DNA from: Spirosoma endophyticum
GTDB taxonomy: Bacteria > Bacteroidota > Bacteroidia > Cytophagales > Spirosomataceae
Direction: 5' to 3'
Assembly (NCBI RefSeq): GCF_900112365.1
Contig: NZ_FOLQ01000002.1
Span: forward strand, 806,001 to 870,000
DNA: 64,000 bases
Within the stretch, counting starts at the first letter, position 1. Each line of letters begins with the position of its first letter. The notes beneath the pieces were generated by a model. It did no database searches. It was not told the DNA's origin and saw only the letters and a program-made list of their open reading frames with translations. Shown piece after piece: positions 26,858 through 35,553 of this stretch. The translations under genes and the position numbers were made by a program.

Positions 26858-28615
26858 CTACGACTTAATTTCCAGCACTCTGACGCTCCGGGGCGGTAAT
26901 AACAGCGGCACACCCGCCGAACCGACGGTATCAATGGTATCGTTGGTCAGAAAAATATCGCTGAATTGATGGATTTTGTTAGCATCCAGGCCCATCACCT
27001 CAAACGCAGAGACAGGAATTCGTATCGTTGTATCGTAGGTGATCTGGTTAGAAAAATTACAGACGATGAGCAGTTTCTGGCGATCGCTGAAGCGTAAGTA
27101 GCTATACAGTTTATGCGCGTCGTAGCCCTCACTCTGCCCGTTGTCGTTAACGTACTGCAAGTCATAAAAGTAGCCATTCTGAATAGCGTCGGAACCACTC
27201 ACCAGATAATTCAATTGCTGGTAGAACGCCCGCAGGTTACGCTGGTCGTCGGTCAGTTCATGACCATCGTAGCGGCCCTGATTCAAATACCCCTGCCAGT
27301 CGGGCAAGCCCCAGTAATCGAAAATGGTGGTTCGGCCGTCGTCACCGCTGAAGCCTTCGACGCCTTCCGCCCGCACGCCAACTTCCTGTCCGAAATAAAG
27401 CAGAATTGGCCCCGTGTGCATCGTGGAAATTAGGGTCATGGCCGGAATGGCTGCCCAGGGATCGTTCGTAAAAAAACGGGAGGCAATACGTTGCTCATCG
27501 TGCGTTTCCAGAAACCGAAGCATGTGCTGCGGGAAGTCGCCGGACTCCTGTTGCCATACGTGCGTGAGGTCGTAGCACGAACCGTGGTCTTCCATCAGCC
27601 GCCGTACAGAGTCATACATACCTACTTTATCGTAGAGATAATCAAATCCTCCCCCGAAAATGAAGGTTCGGTATAAACCCGGATCATAAATCTCGGCAAT
27701 AAAAATCAGGCGGGGATACCGTTGTTTCACCTGGCGAATAGCCCACTGCCAGAATTCAACGGGCACCAGATGGGCCATGTCGCACCGGAACCCATCGACG
27801 CCTTTTTCGGCCCAGAACAGCAGGATGTCGAGCATCTGATGCCAGGTAGCGGGGATCGGATCGAAGTGGTGAGTCCCATCGAAAATATTGATGCCGTAGT
27901 TGATCTTAACGGTTTCGTACCAGTCGTTAATGTCGGGCGTAGCGGTAATAGAGCCGCTGCCCGTCACTTTGGCGGGGTATTCATGCAGCTTATCCGACAG
28001 TATGTTAGTGTCGGCCTTGTCAAACTCCGACAACAAGGTGCTGCCAGGGGATTCGGGTGCTACAAACGTTTGCCCCGGCAGATAATAATAATTGTTATTC
28101 GGCGAAAAAGCCACCGACGTGTCGTCGTTCTGACCCAAATCAACTACGTAGTCCGGTTTAACATCCGAATGATATTGGCGGGCGACGTGGTTCGGAACGA
28201 AATCAATAATAACCTTTAATCCGTAGGCATGCGTACGCTGTACCAGGGCTTCGAACTCGGCCATGCGGTCGGGCACGCTAACGGCCAGATCGGGATCAAC
28301 GTCGTAATAATCTTTTACAGCGTAGGGCGATCCGGCTTTCCCTTTCACTACGTTCGGATCGTCGGGGTGAATGCCATGTGCCGAATAATCGGTCTGGGTG
28401 GCGTGTTCAACAATACCCGTGAACCAAACATGCGATGCGCCAAACTGCCTGATCGACTGCAAGGCCGCATCGTTGATGTCATTGAATTTGCCGACACCAT
28501 TTTCGTCACGAGATCCATTAGGTAGATTCGTGATGTTCTGGTTACCAAACAAGCGGGTGAAGATCTGATAAATGATCAGTTTGTCCACCACCGGGACGAC
28601 AGACGCGGTATACAT
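26858..28615 (-). CDS. GH13 alpha-amylase family enzyme, apparently cytoplasmic
   Basis: The 585-residue protein is a GH13 (beta/alpha)8 enzyme. The conserved regions are VIIDFVPNHVARQ (region I), DGFRCDMAHLVP (region II, nucleophile Asp), LIFIAEIYDPGLY (region III, acid/base Glu) and LETHDEQRIA (region IV). No signal peptide is seen with ATG 28615 (MYTASVVPVVDKL), so the location is probably cytoplasmic. The TTG at 28627 would add four residues. It acts on alpha-glucans or maltooligosaccharides. It diverges from a second, secreted GH13 gene. Confidence 0.9.
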   Translation of the reverse strand: MYTASVVPVVDKLIIYQIFTRLFGNQNITNLPNGSRDENGVGKFNDINDAALQSIRQFGASHVWFTGIVEHATQTDYSAHGIHPDDPNVVKGKAGSPYAVKDYYDVDPDLAVSVPDRMAEFEALVQRTHAYGLKVIIDFVPNHVARQYHSDVKPDYVVDLGQNDDTSVAFSPNNNYYYLPGQTFVAPESPGSTLLSEFDKADTNILSDKLHEYPAKVTGSGSITATPDINDWYETVKINYGINIFDGTHHFDPIPATWHQMLDILLFWAEKGVDGFRCDMAHLVPVEFWQWAIRQVKQRYPRLIFIAEIYDPGLYRTFIFGGGFDYLYDKVGMYDSVRRLMEDHGSCYDLTHVWQQESGDFPQHMLRFLETHDEQRIASRFFTNDPWAAIPAMTLISTMHTGPILLYFGQEVGVRAEGVEGFSGDDGRTTIFDYWGLPDWQGYLNQGRYDGHELTDDQRNLRAFYQQLNYLVSGSDAIQNGYFYDLQYVNDNGQSEGYDAHKLYSYLRFSDRQKLLIVCNFSNQITYDTTIRIPVSAFEVMGLDANKIHQFSDIFLTNDTIDTVGSAGVPLLLPPRSVRVLEIKS

Positions 28616-28765
28616 ACGTTCGAGCAAATTCAGATTACGGAAGTTATCAGGAAGCTGAACGCAAAACTATGGCCTTTTTTTGCGAAAATCGTGCGTTAAT
28701 TTTGCGTTCTTGTTGCATTATTTTCAGTTTAATTGATAATCAATCTATTCGTTGTCAACCTTACC

Positions 28766-30634
28766 ATGAAGAAGTTTACGTTTAGTCTCCTGATGATCCT
28801 GTTGTCAGTCTTTCGACCAGCTTTCCCACAACAGACCCAGCTTCAACGCGTCAATCCTACAAACTGGTGGGTGGGTATGAAAAACCCGAATGTACAATTA
28901 CTCATATACGGCCCGAATGCCGGGACGATGGCCTATACGATCAGCTATCCGGGTGTGAAACTGGTGAAAGCGCATACCGTCGAAAATCCGAATTATGCGT
29001 TTCTGGACGTAGTGATTTCGGCCACAGCCAAGCCCGGTACATTGCAAATTGTAGGCAAGCGTGGAAGCCAGACCCTGACCCAGCCATTTGCTCTGAAAGC
29101 ACGCGAGACTACCGTGAAAGGGGGTGGTGTTACGGCGGCTGATTTTATTTACTTAGCCATGCCCGACCGGTTTGCCAATGGCGATATAAACAACGATAAG
29201 TTCGCAGACATGGCCGATCCCAACGCCGACCGGTCCAACCCATTCTACCGCCACGGGGGCGATCTTGCCGGGGCTGCTCAACGTATCAATTACCTGAAAG
29301 ATCTTGGCGTTACGGCCATCTGGTTTACCCCCGTGCTTGAAAATAATCAGCCGCTCACCAACGAGGGGGGGGCCATGCGCTCAGCGTATCATGGATACGG
29401 ATTTACCGATCATTACAACATAGACCGACGATTTGGCGGCAACGAGGCTTATACATCATTCATTAAGGCGGCTCATGCGGCTGGTTTGAAAGTTGTCCAG
29501 GATGCGGTATACAATCACGTCGGTGTCAATCATTGGTTCATTAAAGACATGCCCGGCAAAGATTGGGTACACCAGTGGCCGACGTACACCAATACGTCCT
29601 ATAAACAACAGCCCATTACCGATCCTCATGCCTCGGCCATCGACCGTAAAACCACGGTTGACGGCTGGTTTGTGCCGTTTCTGCCCGACCTGAACCATAG
29701 CAATCCCTTCGTGGCTAATTTCCTGATCCAACATGCGATCTGGACCGTTGAAAATTTCGGGATAGATGCCTGGCGGGTGGATACGTATCTATACAACGAC
29801 ATGCCGTTCATGAATCGCTGCAATCAGGCGTTGATGGACCAGTATCCAAAAATTCTCATTTTCGGTGAGTCCTCCGTCAGTAATGTGGTTGATCAGGCGT
29901 ATTATGTTCGGAATAAAATTGATTTTCCGTTCAAGTCGAATCAGCCCGGCGGCCTCGACTTTGTGCTGTTCAGTGCGATCACGAACAATGCGCTGAAACA
30001 AAAGAACCGGGATGCGTTTCCAGTCTATGAGACGCTGGCGCAGGACGTTGTTTATGAAGACCCAACCAAGCTGGTCACCTTTCTGGATAATCACGATCTG
30101 GACCGCTATTTTTCGGTCATTGGCGAAGATTTTGATAAATACAAAATTGGCCTCACATGGCTGCTGACAACGCGCGGCATTCCATCCATGTACTACGGCA
30201 CCGAAATTCTAATGAAGAACTTCAAAGATCCATCGGATGCCGAGGTGCGCCGTGATTTTCCGGGCGGTTTTCCTGGTGATAAAGAAAATAAGTTCGAGAC
30301 CGCCGGACGTACCGACCGCGAAAATGAAGCGTATCAATTTGTGCGTAAGCTAGCTACGTATCGGCGTGATAATCCGGTAATGCACGCGGGTAAACTCATG
30401 CAATTTCTGCCGCAGGAAGGTATTTACGTTTATTTCCGGTATGACGGTGCTAAAACCGTGATGGTAGCCACCAATACCAACGACAAAGAAATTTCGCTTG
30501 ATACGGCCCGCTTTGCCGAGCGGATGAATGGCTTTCGTTCCGCCCGCAACGTATTGACCGATGAAACAATAAACGACTTGAAATTGGTAAAACTACCCGC
30601 TAAAACAGCGCTGGTGTTGGAACTGAAGCTGTAA
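28766..30634 (+). CDS. secreted GH13 cyclomaltodextrinase/neopullulanase-like enzyme
   Basis: The 622-residue protein has a signal peptide (KKFTFSLLMILLSVFRPAFP). It has an N-terminal beta domain of the cyclomaltodextrinase type (residues about 20-120; NPTNWWVGMKNPNVQLLIYG), a GH13 barrel and a C-terminal beta domain. The conserved regions are VVQDAVYNHVG, DAWRVDTYLYND (nucleophile), ILIFGESSVS (acid/base Glu) and VTFLDNHDLDRY. It cuts alpha-glucans outside the cytoplasm, providing substrate for import. ATG 28766 is chosen from the signal peptide. The beta-phosphoglucomutase gene lies 217 bases downstream on the same strand. Confidence 0.92.
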   Translation: MKKFTFSLLMILLSVFRPAFPQQTQLQRVNPTNWWVGMKNPNVQLLIYGPNAGTMAYTISYPGVKLVKAHTVENPNYAFLDVVISATAKPGTLQIVGKRGSQTLTQPFALKARETTVKGGGVTAADFIYLAMPDRFANGDINNDKFADMADPNADRSNPFYRHGGDLAGAAQRINYLKDLGVTAIWFTPVLENNQPLTNEGGAMRSAYHGYGFTDHYNIDRRFGGNEAYTSFIKAAHAAGLKVVQDAVYNHVGVNHWFIKDMPGKDWVHQWPTYTNTSYKQQPITDPHASAIDRKTTVDGWFVPFLPDLNHSNPFVANFLIQHAIWTVENFGIDAWRVDTYLYNDMPFMNRCNQALMDQYPKILIFGESSVSNVVDQAYYVRNKIDFPFKSNQPGGLDFVLFSAITNNALKQKNRDAFPVYETLAQDVVYEDPTKLVTFLDNHDLDRYFSVIGEDFDKYKIGLTWLLTTRGIPSMYYGTEILMKNFKDPSDAEVRRDFPGGFPGDKENKFETAGRTDRENEAYQFVRKLATYRRDNPVMHAGKLMQFLPQEGIYVYFRYDGAKTVMVATNTNDKEISLDTARFAERMNGFRSARNVLTDETINDLKLVKLPAKTALVLELKL

Positions 30635-30821
30635 GAAATGAGTCGCTTACTAAAACAAAGGCCACCATTCGGCGGGTGAATTTCCGTAAATTAGGGTAAT
30701 ATGGGTTTCCTATTGGTTGTCTGACAAGACTTTGTCCTTCAAGAGTAAAATGATGAAGTCGGATTTCCATACTTTTTAGACTACTTTTTTCAAGTTGTTA
30801 TCAAGGCACAATCGAATCGGC

Positions 30822-30829
30822 TACTTTTG
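30822..30829 (+). promoter_or_regulatory. candidate -7 box upstream of beta-phosphoglucomutase
   Basis: TACTTTTG matches the Bacteroidota -7 consensus TAnnTTTG and lies 22 bases before the ATG. A TTG at 30795-30797 is a weak, rather distant -33 element. Confidence 0.45.
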
Positions 30830-30851
30830 CCGCTCGACAACTTGAATCACT

Positions 30852-31505
30852 ATGCCTATTCGTGCCTTTCTTTTCGACCTCGACGGTGTTATCGTCGATA
30901 CGGCCATTTACCACTACCAGGCCTGGAAACGGCTTGCCAATGAACTCGGGTTTGACATCTCGGAAGAATTTAATGAGCAACTCAAAGGCGTTAGTCGCAT
31001 GGATTCGCTGGATCTGATTTTGGCGCATGGTGGCCTAACTCTCTCCGACGAGAAAAAAAATGAACTGGCTGCCCAGAAGAATCAATGGTATCTCGAACTC
31101 GTCAGCCGGATGACATCCGACGATATTCTGCCGGGTGTCGCCACGTTCTTCTCACAGGTTCGCAAAGCAGGATTGCAAACGGCGCTTGGTTCAGTCAGTA
31201 AAAATGCTCCGCTCATTCTGGAACGTATTGGCATGGCCGACGCCTTCGATGCGATTATCGACGGCACAAAAATCACCAAAGGCAAACCCGACCCGGAAGT
31301 GTTCACCAAAGGAGCGGCTGAGCTAGAGGTTAGTCCGGCTGAATGCGTTGTCTTTGAAGATGCCGTGGCGGGTGTGGAAGCCGGTAAACGGGGCGGCATG
31401 TTTGTGGTGGGATTGGGCTCGCCGGACGTATTGACTCAGGCCGATCTGGTTGCTCCCTCGCTGAACGACTTGACGGTAGATCAAGTGCTGACAAAAGCTC
31501 AATAG
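30852..31505 (+). CDS. pgmB: beta-phosphoglucomutase
   Basis: The 217-residue HAD-superfamily protein has the catalytic motif FDLDGVIVDTAIYHYQAWKR (nucleophile and acid/base Asp residues), the cap-domain GVSRMDSLDLIL, LGSVSKNAP (motif II), TKGKPDPEVF (motif III) and VFEDAVAGVEAG (motif IV). These are the beta-PGM signatures. It converts beta-glucose-1-phosphate to glucose-6-phosphate in maltose or trehalose phosphorylase pathways. A phosphorylase (GH65) gene would be expected next to it, but none is in the window. Confidence 0.93.
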   Translation: MPIRAFLFDLDGVIVDTAIYHYQAWKRLANELGFDISEEFNEQLKGVSRMDSLDLILAHGGLTLSDEKKNELAAQKNQWYLELVSRMTSDDILPGVATFFSQVRKAGLQTALGSVSKNAPLILERIGMADAFDAIIDGTKITKGKPDPEVFTKGAAELEVSPAECVVFEDAVAGVEAGKRGGMFVVGLGSPDVLTQADLVAPSLNDLTVDQVLTKAQ

Positions 31506-31558
31506 CTTGTGGCGAAAGTTTTTAGCCTCTGAGGTAACAGCGTTGTCTAGCCTCCTAT

Positions 31559-31930
31559 TTATTTCGGAGGAAAGGCAAGGGTTTCCGAATCATCTGATAG
31601 CTCCGTAAGGGATACATGGATACCTTCTGGTTTGGATGATGATTGGGTTGTTTCCCCTTCGGACAGGTAAGCAATCACTTGGTCTTCGTCGGCGAACGTA
31701 TACGTATCGTCAGTCACCTGGTCCGTTGATTCGTCCGCTTCTGAGTCAGGCGAGTTTGTCTTTTTCATGGGTTCCACCAATAAGTTGACTCGTCTAAAGT
31801 CTTTTGTTCGGGCCATTATTTCGAGTGTTGAGATACCCTCCGTATCTGTTTGGCGCTGAACGTTCAGGATGGTAAAGACGTTGGCTTCATTCCCTATGTT
31901 GTGTAGTAGCCAGTTATAAATGGTTTCCAT
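31559..31930 (-). CDS. hypothetical acidic protein
   Basis: The 123-residue protein has an ordered N-terminal half (TIYNWLLHNIGNEANVFTIL, LEIMARTKDFRRVNLLVEPM) and an acidic Ser/Thr/Asp-rich C-terminal half (SPDSEADESTDQV onwards), probably disordered. There is no signal peptide. It converges with pgmB. I recognise no family. Confidence 0.6.
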   Translation of the reverse strand: METIYNWLLHNIGNEANVFTILNVQRQTDTEGISTLEIMARTKDFRRVNLLVEPMKKTNSPDSEADESTDQVTDDTYTFADEDQVIAYLSEGETTQSSSKPEGIHVSLTELSDDSETLAFPPK

Positions 31931-32194
31931 AGTTACGACGTTTGATTGGTAAACTCATCTGAGGATGGCTTGTTTAGCCCGGACGCCAACGGCAGACGTA
32001 TCACCTGGTAGTCCATTACCTAACTGTTTTTGTAGGCCGCCAACAAAGTGGCTGATTGACAGTAAAGTAGATTCTTGCTGGTGCCGTATGCACTAGCAGT
32101 ACGGTGGAGTATAGACAGTCGTCATCTATATCAGTGGCGACTGTTTCAGCAAGTGAGCCCTTCTAAATTCAATTGGTTATAAATACAGGCCATC
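31931..32194. other. intergenic region without gene
   Basis: Upstream of the minus-strand gene at 31559-31930, I see no coding frame or clear promoter element. Confidence 0.4.
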
Positions 32195-32225
32195 AAAAAG
32201 CCCCGACAAGTGCCGGGGCTTTTTT
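32195..32225 (-). terminator. rho-independent terminator
   Basis: An 11-bp stem (AAAAAGCCCCG at 32195-32205 with CGGGGCTTTTT at 32214-32224) with an 8-base loop carries T-runs on both strands. On the minus strand it lies just after the stop of the gene at 32246-32620. Confidence 0.85.
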
Positions 32226-32245
32226 ATGATGTCGCCTGACTTTGC

Positions 32246-32620
32246 TTACTGCATAGCAATCGTCCGGGTGGTAGGCTGAAGGGGCTGATTGGCCAGGGTC
32301 AGCTGCTTACGGATGCTGCCTTCCTCGGATTTGATTTCCAGCTCATATTGCCCATCGGCCAGTTCACTCACATCCAGTTTTACCGCATACTTGGCCTCCT
32401 TCTTGCTGATGTTCTGCCGATAAAGCACTTCGTTGTTTTTGTTACGTAGCAGTACCACGACGGGTACTTCGGCGTTTTTCTGGACGGCCAGCCGGATTTG
32501 GTTGTTGAGGGTAACATAGGCACTGGCGTCGAAGGAAAGGGCCTTGGGATTGGTGGGATTGATCAGGGTAGACGCACTCAACAAAAGGGAGGCTGCGACG
32601 TTGCTCATTAGTGGTAACAT
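32246..32620 (-). CDS. small secreted beta-rich protein, family A member 3
   Basis: The 124-residue protein has a weak N-terminal signal (LMSNVAASLLLSASTLINP) and one domain reading QIRLAVQKNAEVPVVVLLRN, NEVLYRQNISKKE, KLDVSELADGQYELEIKS, and a tail TTRTIAMQ. The pattern matches the proteins at 3075-3464 (DITDLADGYYSLKIS) and 12338-12691 most closely in the D-x-S/T-x-L-A-D-G-x-Y step. Function is unknown; periplasmic or surface location is likely. Confidence 0.72.
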   Translation of the reverse strand: MLPLMSNVAASLLLSASTLINPTNPKALSFDASAYVTLNNQIRLAVQKNAEVPVVVLLRNKNNEVLYRQNISKKEAKYAVKLDVSELADGQYELEIKSEEGSIRKQLTLANQPLQPTTRTIAMQ

Positions 32621-32853
32621 GATCGTATCGTGTTTAATGGTTCGTTGTTTACTGAGTTGCTATACTTAATCCAAAGCCCGTGCCAATTGCCATTGTTGCT
32701 GATTATCAATACGTTGTGTTCTATGCCATTCGTTGGCTTTGTCCAGTTGCGGACAAAGCCTGTTCACTTGCGGACAAAAGAAGAAGTTACACTTAGCGGA
32801 AAGGAATTGATACCTGATGGTTGTCAGAATCGTACACCAGCTCGTCATAAATG

Positions 32854-32890
32854 ACAAAAGCAATCCTGATTGCGTCAGGATTGCTTTTGT
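32854..32890 (-). terminator. hairpin downstream of the YihY-like gene
   Basis: Perfect 16-nt arms (32854-32869, 32875-32890) with a 5-nt loop. On the minus strand the stem ends GCTTTTGT followed by CATTTATG, so the T-run is mostly in the stem. It lies 48 bases after the stop of the gene at 32938-33870. Confidence 0.6.
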
Positions 32891-32937
32891 GCTGGCATTA
32901 GTTAGAGACAGAAAACGCTTATGACTTCACGTTGCTC

Positions 32938-33870
32938 TTAACTTGGCTTATCACTGGCTGTATCTGGCAGGTCGATTTCTGTGATCGTGTAGGCTGTCGA
33001 GCGGCTGTTTGGTTGAATAGTCAGATGAGTCCACTCACTGTACTGGCGGGTGACGGCCGCTCCATAATAGAAAATCAGGGACGCGTAAAAAACAAATAGC
33101 AGGAGCAGAATGATAGCGCCCGATCGGCCATAAAGTGATCCTACAGAACTATGAATCAGAAGATTCTTCAAGACCCCTTCGCCTATTTTGAAGAGAATAC
33201 TCGTAAAAAAGGCACCCGGCCAGATTGCCTGCCAGGTGATTTTAACATCTGGCAAGAACTTGAACAATACGGCGAACCAGACCATGCGGATGAGTACCGA
33301 GGCCAAAAAATGTCCCAGATAAACCAGCATCTGATAATAGGCTAATGAAGAAAGGGAAAACTGGCTACTGAACTGCGCCATAAGTTGCTCCATCAGCAGG
33401 GACGAACTAAACAACAAGCCCGAACCTAAAATAATCGCCAGGGCAACTAGTTTGTCGGTCAGTGCATGCAGCAAGTGACGGCCCGGTTTGGGTTTGATAT
33501 TCCACAGTTGGTTCAGTGAGTTTTTGATAATTGAAAATAACGTAGTGGAGGCCAACAGGAGTAGAAAAAAGCTCAGCACAGTCAACGGCAAATCAGGCTT
33601 GGGGAGTTGAAGGCGATGCGAAATATCTTCCAGTTGATTCGCGCTTTTGGGGCCAAACAGATCCGCTAATTCGTCAAATAGTTGACCACTAATGCGCTGA
33701 TAACGGGTATTGAAAAGTTGGCTAAGTACACTGCTCAGGATAATAACAATAGGCGGTAAGGCGAAAAAAGCAAAGAAAGCAGTTGCACCGGCCATCCGGA
33801 TCGGGTCATTGGCCTGCAAGCTGGTGAACGCTTGTTTGAGGAACAGCAGGAGGGGAGCTACTTTTTTCAA
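32938..33870 (-). CDS. YihY/virulence factor BrkB-family membrane protein
   Basis: The 310-residue protein has about six hydrophobic helices and the family's N-terminal signature DPIRMAGATAFFAFFALPPIV. A later KPGRHLLHALTDKLVALAII and GAFFTSILFKIGEGVLKNLL match the family layout. Members are inner-membrane proteins of uncertain function, once annotated as ribonuclease BN. No partner gene is adjacent. Confidence 0.9.
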   Translation of the reverse strand: MKKVAPLLLFLKQAFTSLQANDPIRMAGATAFFAFFALPPIVIILSSVLSQLFNTRYQRISGQLFDELADLFGPKSANQLEDISHRLQLPKPDLPLTVLSFFLLLLASTTLFSIIKNSLNQLWNIKPKPGRHLLHALTDKLVALAIILGSGLLFSSSLLMEQLMAQFSSQFSLSSLAYYQMLVYLGHFLASVLIRMVWFAVLFKFLPDVKITWQAIWPGAFFTSILFKIGEGVLKNLLIHSSVGSLYGRSGAIILLLLFVFYASLIFYYGAAVTRQYSEWTHLTIQPNSRSTAYTITEIDLPDTASDKPS

Positions 33871-34124
33871 CAGGTAAACCGTCTGGGATGATGAAGTAAC
33901 GCCTGATTTAACGTTAGAGTTTGCCGATACTTAAGCGTATCGTGTATTGCCTGGTAAGGTAGCCGAAAAAAGCCAGCCTGTTGACGAAGATCTATACTGG
34001 TGAAACGTAACGTTGTTTCAAGACCAGCGAGCGAAAAAGAACAGTCGGTAGAACACTATTTTCAACCTTTTGCCTGCCTTTGAGTTTAGCAACGTATTAC
34101 GAAACAACTCAACACGTACTCGTT

Positions 34125-34424
34125 ATGAAAAAGATACTAATAATGGTCGCTTTGCTGGCCGTTACACTCAGTGGCGCCTATGCCCAGACTACGAACACTA
34201 CGCAAAGTGTACCGCCCACTACCGACGGCACGACAAAGAACAGCGGTACGGGAAACAGTACGAACGGATCAGCTACAGCTACGGGTGCATCTACCTCGTC
34301 AGGAACGGGCGCCGTGGGTGCCAACAACGGCACTTCTTACGGTATGCAGTCTACGGCTCCTACGGGCACTACAGCTACTGGCTCGGGCCGAAAGAAAGGA
34401 CCAAAAGCCAAGAAGGACAGTTAA
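34125..34424 (+). CDS. small secreted Ser/Thr/Gly-rich low-complexity protein with basic tail
   Basis: The 99-residue product has a signal peptide (KKILIMVALLAVTLSGAYAQ) and then a mature region almost entirely of T, S, G, N and A. It ends in a lysine-rich cluster (GSGRKKGPKAKKDS). ATG 34125 is fixed by the signal peptide. A similar composition, including a GRKKR cluster, occurs at 51361-51789. The body is probably disordered and extracellular or periplasmic. Function is unknown. Confidence 0.7.
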   Translation: MKKILIMVALLAVTLSGAYAQTTNTTQSVPPTTDGTTKNSGTGNSTNGSATATGASTSSGTGAVGANNGTSYGMQSTAPTGTTATGSGRKKGPKAKKDS

Positions 34425-34443
34425 ACAAACCGAAAAGGCATAA

Positions 34444-34499
34444 ACACAATCCGACGCAAAATCCTGTCAATCTTGACAGGATTTTGCGTCGGATTGTGT
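34444..34499. terminator. 27-bp perfect hairpin after a small secreted protein gene
   Basis: Arms 34444-34470 and 34473-34499 are exact complements with a 2-nt loop (TC). It starts 19 bases after the stop at 34424. No U-tract follows on the plus strand (ACTAGAGC), so a conventional terminator function is uncertain, though position favours a transcript end between convergent genes. Confidence 0.75.
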
Positions 34500-34563
34500 A
34501 CTAGAGCCGGGCAAATGGCCAGCCATGCTACGTTTAATGTTTCCTGTCAGATCAATCCTGCTC

Positions 34564-34725
34564 TTATCCTTTCGCCTTATTATCGACAATCCCCGTTTTT
34601 ACATCTACCTTCTGCTTCTGTTTATAAACCAGATAGGAACTGGCCAGAATCGATATGGCCAGGACAACACTCAGGGGGTCAATTTTGGGCACCTTGACAC
34701 TCAGTTTGGTTTTCACGGACGGCAT
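34564..34725 (-). CDS. small single-span membrane protein
   Basis: A 53-codon frame starts at ATG 34725 and ends with TAA at 34564. It has a basic N-terminus (VKTKLSVKVPK), one hydrophobic helix (VVLAISILASSYLVYK) and a charged C-terminus. It lies 24 bases downstream of a similar small frame at 34750-34908 on the same strand, so the two may be one transcript. It is too short for routine gene calls. Function is unknown. Confidence 0.55.
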   Translation of the reverse strand: MPSVKTKLSVKVPKIDPLSVVLAISILASSYLVYKQKQKVDVKTGIVDNKAKG

Positions 34726-34749
34726 AAGTTAGGGGTTGGTCACTACGTA

Positions 34750-34908
34750 TCAGTGCCGTTTAATTTGCTGATAAATCTGTTTCATCAGAAGGCCCAGGCC
34801 TATCAGTAGGCATACCACGAAAAGAATCAATAAACTACTGTCCTGCTCGCTGCCGGTGTTTTCCGAAGCCTCCGGGTTCTGGGCCAATTGCATATATAAT
34901 TTTTTCAT
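34750..34908 (-). CDS. small single-span membrane protein
   Basis: A 52-codon frame starts at ATG 34908 (MKKLYMQLAQNPEASENT) and ends with TGA at 34750. A polar, acidic lead is followed by one hydrophobic helix (LLILFVVCLLIGLGLLM) and a basic tail (KQIYQQIKRH). The layout resembles a tail-anchored protein. It is paired with the frame at 34564-34725. Function is unknown. Confidence 0.55.
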   Translation of the reverse strand: MKKLYMQLAQNPEASENTGSEQDSSLLILFVVCLLIGLGLLMKQIYQQIKRH

Positions 34909-35231
34909 GAACTGACGTTTTTATTTACTCCCATTTATTCACAACCGGATCGATAGTGAGCGCTAGTAGGACGATGTCGGAGTCCGGCCAAATATACCGT
35001 AGTAATTGGCTCATTCTCATATCAATAAAGGTAAACTATTGAGAAAGTAGAATCAAATTTTGCCGAGGAGATGTTTTATGTGGCAATTAGTCTAAAATTG
35101 ACCCTCCTCTGAAACTGGTTATAGGCTGAGACTGGTTACGCTTGAATCAGGGAACTTGACAACTTGATCCACCGTTAGCTCAGTGCAAAGCAGAAATTAC
35201 GGTCGCTGCCAGTCAATCTAAATACCTCAAT
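34909..35231. other. intergenic region upstream of tRNA-Gln
   Basis: I see no gene or regulatory motif I can support; the small membrane-protein genes on the minus strand probably have their promoter here. Confidence 0.35.
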
Positions 35232-35303
35232 TGCCGGATAGTATAGCGGTTATTACCCCCGACTCTGACTCGGGTGACCTTGGTTCGATTCCAGGTCCGG
35301 CAA
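35232..35303 (+). tRNA. tRNA-Gln (anticodon CUG)
   Basis: The sequence folds as a cloverleaf. The acceptor stem TGCCGGA/TCCGGCA has a weak T1-A72 pair. There is a three-pair D stem, an anticodon stem CCCGA/TCGGG with loop CTCTGAC (anticodon CTG), and a T stem CTTGG/CCAGG with loop TTCGATT. The 3' CCA is not encoded. The anticodon reads the glutamine codon CAG, and the weak first pair fits tRNA-Gln. Confidence 0.9.
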
Positions 35304-35553
35304 CTTTCTCCCCAGTTTACAAATAGCGAATCTTTTCCGGCTCTCCTGATTAATCACGAGCTGTTTCACTACGTTCACAAGCAGCCGCTACGTTGATTTG
35401 ATAACAAACTCCTAAGTCCTGGCAGGTTTTAGGGCTATTTTATATGGCCTGACAGCAGAGTTAAAAATCCATTAAAAATCTCGAACAAAACTAACCTACG
35501 GATGATTAGTAGAGGACACGCTTATTAACATGTGTGCACTCTGTCTATCCGTT
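35304..35553. other. intergenic region between tRNA and propeller lipoprotein
   Basis: I see no gene. The region may hold the promoter of the following lipoprotein gene, but no consensus box is clear. Confidence 0.3.

Noticed and set aside
34070..34504. 144-codon plus-strand frame overlapping the small secreted protein gene
   Set aside because: The overlapping frame at 34125-34424 has a clean signal peptide and low-complexity body, while this one has aromatic and basic noise. It is an out-of-frame reading of the same DNA.
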